Assembly (NCBI GenBank): GCA_016283605.1
Contig: JAEENF010000170.1
Location: 1-19,010 of the forward strand
Reading direction: 5' to 3'
From: Prevotella sp.
GTDB taxonomy: Bacteria > Bacteroidota > Bacteroidia > Bacteroidales > Bacteroidaceae
Length of the DNA stretch: 19,010 nucleotides
The notes below the pieces were generated by a model. The model was not told the origin of the DNA. It searched no databases and saw only the letters and a list, made by a program, of their open reading frames with translations. How positions within the stretch are numbered: position 1 is the first letter of the stretch; every line of letters starts with the position of its first letter. Below are positions 15,683 to 19,010 of this stretch, in pieces. The position numbers and the translations under genes are program-made.

Positions 15683-16264
15683 TTATTTCCTGATAATGGT
15701 CACCTCGCCGTTTTCCTTCAGTTTGATGATACACGACGGCGTATGCGGTTTATGTTCCTGCCGGCGACTCCAGCAGACGTAGTCCACCGCCTCGATGATC
15801 CTCGGGTCGATGTCGCCGTAGTTCTGTGCGGCAGGCTCGCCGCTGATGTTCGCCGACGTCGAGACGATGGCCTTCTGAAAACGGTAGCACAGTTCCTTCG
15901 AGAAGGGTTCCTGCGTGATGCGGATACCCACGCTGCCGTCTTCGGCAATCAGGTTCTCCGCCAGGTTCACCGCACCGTCCAGGATCAGTGTCGTCGGCTT
16001 GGTATCTCCCTCCTTCAGACTGTCAATCAGCTGCCAGGCCACATCGGGCACCTGCCGGAAATAGCGCTGCATCCGTGCATCGGAGTCCACCAGACAGATC
16101 AGCGCCTTCGAGTCGTCGCGCTGTTTGATGGCGTACACCCGCTTCACGGCCTCTGCGTTCGTGGCGTCACAGCCAATGCCCCAGACGGTGTCGGTAGGAT
16201 AGAGTATCACCCCCCCCTTTCTCATCGTCTCCACCGCCCGGCGTATATCTTCCTCTCTGGTCAT
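15683..16264 (-). CDS. tsaC: L-threonylcarbamoyladenylate synthase (Sua5/YciO/YrdC family)
   Basis: It makes threonylcarbamoyl-AMP from threonine, bicarbonate and ATP for the t6A37 modification of ANN-decoding tRNAs. The 193 residues are a single YrdC domain: GGVILYPTDTVWGIGCD (17-33), YAIKQRDDSKAL (44-55), TTLILDG (91-97), VGIRI (112-116), and IVSTSANISGEPA (133-145). No Sua5 C-terminal domain is present, so it is the short form. A YciO-type paralogue with another role cannot be excluded. The gene sits 6 bp after the barrel-protein stop and 3 bp before the ClC start. Codons 16-19 (AAG GGG GGG GTG) contain a run of eight G (16210-16217). Confidence 0.92.
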   Translation of the reverse strand: MTREEDIRRAVETMRKGGVILYPTDTVWGIGCDATNAEAVKRVYAIKQRDDSKALICLVDSDARMQRYFRQVPDVAWQLIDSLKEGDTKPTTLILDGAVNLAENLIAEDGSVGIRITQEPFSKELCYRFQKAIVSTSANISGEPAAQNYGDIDPRIIEAVDYVCWSRRQEHKPHTPSCIIKLKENGEVTIIRK

Positions 16265-16270
16265 TGCTTA

Positions 16271-16876
16271 TCAGAATTTATAACCGAGGGTGATGACGAC
16301 ACACTTGTGGCGCACGTCATCCTCGAAGTTAGAGAACAGCTTGGTGATGCCGAAGTTGTAACGGGCGTCGAGCGTCAGACCGTTGTACTCATACGACAGA
16401 CCCACGGGGATGGCGAGGTCGAACTTATTGATCTTCATGTCGTCATCTTCGAGCAGAGTCTCGAGGGCACGGTCCATGTCTATTCTCTGACCGTCGTGCT
16501 CCATTCTGGCCTTCACCCTGTAGGCGGGCTGCACACCGGCCTTGATGGCCAGTCCCGGCAACACGTAGTAGTTGGCCGTGATGGGGAATGCAGTGTAGTA
16601 GACGTTCATCTTATACTTTTCGCTGTCATCTTCGATCGTCGCACCCTGGTCGGTGAAGAGCACACCGGCACCGATACTCAGCTGGTCGGTAGCGAAATAT
16701 TCGAAATCCACGCCGTAGGTCACGTTCACCTTCATCTTGGAATCTTCCAGGTTCGTGACGTCCGACATCGTGATACCCACACGGGGCTGGAACGTCGTCT
16801 CGCCCTCCTTGTGCTGGGCCTTTGCGCCCACCGTAGCCATCATGGCGGCTACTGCCATTATCATAATCTTTTTCAT
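16271..16876 (-). CDS. Outer-membrane beta-barrel protein
   Basis: A predicted 201-residue outer-membrane protein of the PorT/OmpA-like barrel type. The chosen start is ATG 16876 (MKKIMIMAVA), which gives a clean signal peptide with a cleavage site after AKA, residue 20; an in-frame ATG nine bases upstream is also possible. The mature part alternates polar and hydrophobic residues in strands (PRVGITMSDV, VTYGVDFEYF, LSIGAGVLFT, YYTAFPITANYYV, LAIKAGVQPAYRV, PVGLSYEYNG, LTLDARYNFG) and ends with VITLGYKF, whose terminal Phe is the barrel-assembly signal. An acidic loop (LETLLEDDDM) is likely extracellular. It is the first gene of the unit with tsaC. The exact role is unknown. Confidence 0.85.
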   Translation of the reverse strand: MKKIMIMAVAAMMATVGAKAQHKEGETTFQPRVGITMSDVTNLEDSKMKVNVTYGVDFEYFATDQLSIGAGVLFTDQGATIEDDSEKYKMNVYYTAFPITANYYVLPGLAIKAGVQPAYRVKARMEHDGQRIDMDRALETLLEDDDMKINKFDLAIPVGLSYEYNGLTLDARYNFGITKLFSNFEDDVRHKCVVITLGYKF

Positions 16877-16898
16877 AATCAACATGATTTATCGAATG

Positions 16899-16930
16899 CA
16901 AAGGTACATAAAAAAGCCGAAAGTACCAAG
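16899..16930 (-). promoter_or_regulatory. Promoter for the barrel-protein/tsaC/clc/fmt/rpe unit
   Basis: The minus strand has TACCTTTG (16906-16899), an exact -7 match about 22 bp before the ATG, with a TTG core at 16930-16928 at the -33 distance. The -33 core lies in the loop of the terminator hairpin of the upstream gene. Confidence 0.7.
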
Positions 16931-16940
16931 ACTTTCGACC
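16910..16940 (-). terminator. Terminator of the M15 peptidase gene
   Basis: On the minus strand GTCGAAAGT pairs with ACTTTTCGGC (9 bp including one G-U, one bulged T) around a 6-nt loop, followed at once by six T. It lies 36 bp after the peptidase stop. The T run ends only 4 bases before the -7 box of the next gene. Confidence 0.7.
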
Positions 16941-16975
16941 AATTATTTAATATACGCAAGAATGGTTCCTTCTTT

Positions 16976-17524
16976 TTAGAAATCCACATACCTTCTGTTA
17001 CCTTTCGGCCTCACCGCGAAGTGTACCCAGATGGTCGTGCCACGCTTCTCCAAAATTAGTTCATCGAAGTCCATTTTCTTACCATCCGCGATATCCAGTA
17101 GGATACAGGCATAGCGTATCGCCTGTTCCTTCCCCGCACAGTGGATGTCCACCGCGCAGCCCGTCAGATGGTTTGAGTTCTTGGCACCTCCGCATTTCTG
17201 ATTCACCTCCGGCGACCTGAAACCACTATTGATCACGATGGGACTCTCCTGTGACACACAGGGACTGTCCCCTCTGTGAGCAGGGAGCGCAGTGACCGAA
17301 TTACAGGGGGACTGTCCCTTGCGTGTCACCCTCCTCTGACCGTAAAGCAAATTATACCTGCTCCTCAACTCCTCCAACCAGTTCTCACAGAGATTTATGA
17401 GGTTCTCGATATGCACCCTCGACGGGATGTTCCCATCCTGCGGATGATAACTTGTCTTCGTCATCTCCCCTAATGAAAAGTGAGGAGAGAGTTTAATACT
17501 TTTATTTACTTCTACTTCTTTCAT
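16976..17524 (-). CDS. M15-family peptidase with a repeat-encoded insertion
   Basis: The 182-residue protein resembles the short M15 (D-Ala-D-Ala carboxypeptidase/endolysin-like) zinc peptidases that cut peptidoglycan cross-bridges. It has an N-terminal SPHFSLGEMTKTSYH segment (13-27), VINSGFRSPEVNQKCGG (97-113), the zinc ligands His119 and Asp126 in SNHLTGCAVDIH, and His168 in WVHF. No signal peptide is visible, so release would need lysis or another route, as with phage endolysins. Residues about 62-94 (GQRRVTRKG through VSQES) are unlike the family, rich in Arg, Ser and Pro with two Cys, and are encoded by a long inverted repeat (17251-17329). Without it the protein would have the usual size of about 148 residues. 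The repeat does not touch the catalytic residues. Confidence 0.85.
   Translation of the reverse strand: MKEVEVNKSIKLSPHFSLGEMTKTSYHPQDGNIPSRVHIENLINLCENWLEELRSRYNLLYGQRRVTRKGQSPCNSVTALPAHRGDSPCVSQESPIVINSGFRSPEVNQKCGGAKNSNHLTGCAVDIHCAGKEQAIRYACILLDIADGKKMDFDELILEKRGTTIWVHFAVRPKGNRRYVDF
17251..17329. repeat. Palindromic repeat element inside the M15 peptidase gene
   Basis: Two 27-nt arms (17251-17277 and 17303-17329) are inverted copies with 24 matching positions, two mismatches and one-base bulges, around a 25-nt loop. Each arm contains the small palindrome GGGACTGTCCC (17261-17271 and 17308-17318), and the outer ends are GTGACAC and GTGTCAC. A CTCCT sequence occurs on both sides (17245-17249 and 17331-17335). 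It looks like a REP- or MITE-like mobile repeat. The reading frame of the host gene stays open through it. No transposase is nearby. Confidence 0.8.
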
Positions 17525-17561
17525 AATCTACTTTGTTATTACTAAAAACTACATAACGAAA

Positions 17562-17593
17562 CGGGAAAACGGCAAAACGGGAAAACGGCAAAA
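17562..17593. repeat. Direct repeat of 16 bp, two perfect copies
   Basis: CGGGAAAACGGCAAAA occurs twice in tandem (17562-17577 and 17578-17593). Each copy is itself two similar 8-mers, so the pattern is four octamers. It begins directly after the stop codon of the P-loop gene and lies in the 69-bp gap before the M15 peptidase start. I see no clear promoter in this gap. Confidence 0.92.
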
Positions 17594-19010
17594 CTATAGC
17601 ATGACTGTTCCAGTCTTGCGATACAGGGCTTTCACCTTGCCGTTGTCCTTGAATTCTCCAGTCTTCACGGCCAGATGGTCTGCCAGCAACGTGCGGGCGC
17701 GACCTCGTGCCGATGACTCACCTTCCAGTCCGAAGCAGCGCATGATGTCTTCGGCAGTGAACTCCTCAGGCAGACGGTTAAACGCCTCGATGGTTTTCTG
17801 CTTGCGACGGGCGTTAGCCGACACGTCGCGCTTCTGGTCATCAAAGTATTTCTCGGCCATAGCCCCAAAGTAATGACGCTGACAGGCATACTGGATGTTC
17901 ACCAGCAATTCCGTGAGACGCCAGTCCACATCATCCGTCTCGAACTCACCGCACCAGTAGTTGCCCTCCTGATGGATGCAAGCCCAATGGCGCATCACGA
18001 TAAACGGAGCCGCAAAATTCAGACCGTGATAAGCACAACGCTTCAGGAGCATTTCGTCGGCCTTGGAGTTGTTCTCCTTGGCGTCAACCATGCGGCGAGC
18101 CGTCCAGTCGTAAAGCTCATCTACAATCTTATCGAGACTCAGCAGACCCTTCACACGATCCAACTTGAAAGCCCACTCCTTCAGGCGACCATCGCTCTCG
18201 ATATCCACCGTCTTCTCGCGCTCCATCATCTCAAAATTGGTGGCTGGCAGAGGGATGCAAGTCAAGCGAGTGGCCAATCCTGAACCGAAATTCTGCTCAT
18301 TCACCTTCTTCTTCAGCGCGATAGGCGTGCCCGTATAGATGAAGTTCCAAGTCACATAGAAATCCTGAAGGATCGAGTCGTTGTTCGAATACGCCTGACC
18401 GTCTTCTTCGTTATGGAAGGCCTTCAGTTCCAGCGACTGCTTGTCAATCCAGGAGCCACCTTTCTGAACGGTTACCGTGTTATCCAGCTCTGTATCGAAC
18501 GTCAGCATGTGCAGTTGCATGGGCTGACCATCCACTTCCTCCACAGAGTTCACCATGTCCTGAATGAACTGGGCGTTAGAGGTTCGAGCCGGATGGACTC
18601 GTACCACCACCTTCGGCTTCTTGGGCTTCTCTTTATTGGCCCCCTTGGTGCGCATCTGCTCGCGATAAGCATTGATGGCATCCTTGCCCACCTTGTCGGC
18701 AGCGACGATAGGGGCAGCCAATAGTTTGAACAAACGAGTAGCAAAGCTCTTACCGCTTGCTGGATCACCAATAATCAGCGTCGAATTATTCAGACGTCGC
18801 AACTCTTCAGGACGATGATAAAACCTATAGGTGCAGCGCGTCATCAAGGTCATCAGCAGCCCACCGCCTACAAACAGCGCCGCAGGATACTGGTTCTTCT
18901 TCAGTCCCTTACAGATATCCTTCAACAGCGGAAAATCCTGCATCATCTCCTCAATCTTCTCGCCCCAATCCCACAGCCAGCGGTTGATGTCCTCCTCCGA
19001 CCTATCACTC
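17594..19010 (-). CDS. P-loop protein of DUF3987/primase-helicase type (5' partial)
   Basis: The frame stays open to the right edge, so the gene starts outside; 471 residues are visible, beginning SDRSEEDINRWLWDWGEKIE. A Walker A motif, IIGDPASGKSFATRL, lies about 80 residues in. MLTFDTELD about 90 residues later could supply the Walker B acid. The pattern (ATPase core with DTELD, then a WNFIYTGTP stretch and a winged-helix-like C-terminus, FTAEDIMRCFGLEGESSARG) resembles the DUF3987/VirE-associated proteins that sit in Bacteroidales accessory loci, often near HU-like proteins and cell-wall hydrolases. That family assignment is from memory. It probably works with an N-terminal primase-like domain not seen here. 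It is followed by an octamer repeat and the M15 peptidase gene in the same direction. Confidence 0.7.
   Translation of the reverse strand, partial: SDRSEEDINRWLWDWGEKIEEMMQDFPLLKDICKGLKKNQYPAALFVGGGLLMTLMTRCTYRFYHRPEELRRLNNSTLIIGDPASGKSFATRLFKLLAAPIVAADKVGKDAINAYREQMRTKGANKEKPKKPKVVVRVHPARTSNAQFIQDMVNSVEEVDGQPMQLHMLTFDTELDNTVTVQKGGSWIDKQSLELKAFHNEEDGQAYSNNDSILQDFYVTWNFIYTGTPIALKKKVNEQNFGSGLATRLTCIPLPATNFEMMEREKTVDIESDGRLKEWAFKLDRVKGLLSLDKIVDELYDWTARRMVDAKENNSKADEMLLKRCAYHGLNFAAPFIVMRHWACIHQEGNYWCGEFETDDVDWRLTELLVNIQYACQRHYFGAMAEKYFDDQKRDVSANARRKQKTIEAFNRLPEEFTAEDIMRCFGLEGESSARGRARTLLADHLAVKTGEFKDNGKVKALYRKTGTVML

Noticed and set aside
14474..17059. An 861-codon open frame on the plus strand opposite the clc, tsaC, barrel and peptidase genes
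   Set aside because: It is antisense to four well-supported genes and starts within clc. Its composition is rich in His, Arg and Asp, as expected from the reverse frame of G/C-ending codons, and no domain is visible.
17261..17318. GGGACTGTCCC pair as an operator for a dimeric repressor
   Set aside because: Both copies lie inside coding sequence and are explained as parts of the long hairpin arms.

Overview
The window looks like a chromosomal piece of a Bacteroidales bacterium, most likely Prevotella/Segatella or a close relative. Several promoter-like sites fit the Bacteroidetes housekeeping pattern (TTTG, about 20 bp, TAnnTTTG). Strong Shine-Dalgarno sequences are rare. The gene set also fits: ribonuclease Y next to ZapA, a sodium-pump decarboxylase, and a surface-lipoprotein GH3 glycosidase. 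No rRNA, tRNA, CRISPR array or full insertion sequence was seen.

Layout. (1) 1-1636, plus strand: the 3' part of a Na+-translocating decarboxylase beta subunit overlaps a LuxR-type regulator by 4 bp. (2) 1669-5290, plus: a good promoter drives a chorismatase/RidA-like protein and a GH3 lipoprotein, ended by a hairpin terminator shared with the convergent rny unit. (3) 5314-8196, minus: rny, zapA and a small coiled-coil protein, with an unknown 206-residue protein upstream. (4) 8339-9243, plus: rfbA as a single gene with its own terminator. (5) 9249-11183, minus: a fused GHMP sugar kinase and sugar nucleotidyltransferase, divergent from (6) a solitary ECF sigma factor at 11361-11987. (7) 11979-16885, minus: a compact array read as outer-membrane barrel protein, threonylcarbamoyl-AMP synthase, ClC channel, fmt, a 38-codon microprotein and rpe. 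(8) 16976-19010, minus: an M15 peptidase gene carrying a long palindromic repeat in frame, preceded by a P-loop protein that runs off the right edge. This last pair resembles an accessory or mobile-type locus.

Shared themes. Decarboxylation-driven sodium pumping and glycoside hydrolysis point to a fermentative polysaccharide user. rfbA and the kinase/nucleotidyltransferase fusion supply activated sugars. rny and zapA cover RNA decay and division. tsaC, fmt and rpe cover tRNA modification, initiator tRNA formylation and the pentose phosphate pathway.

No clear new defence or mobile system is evident. The strongest oddities are the in-frame palindromic element in the M15 gene, the kinase-first sugar-activation fusion, a heptamer array that fills the gap between a stop codon and the fmt start codon, the microprotein upstream of rpe, and a predicted chorismatase paired with a glycosidase. 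All family calls come from reading motifs by eye; no database search was run.
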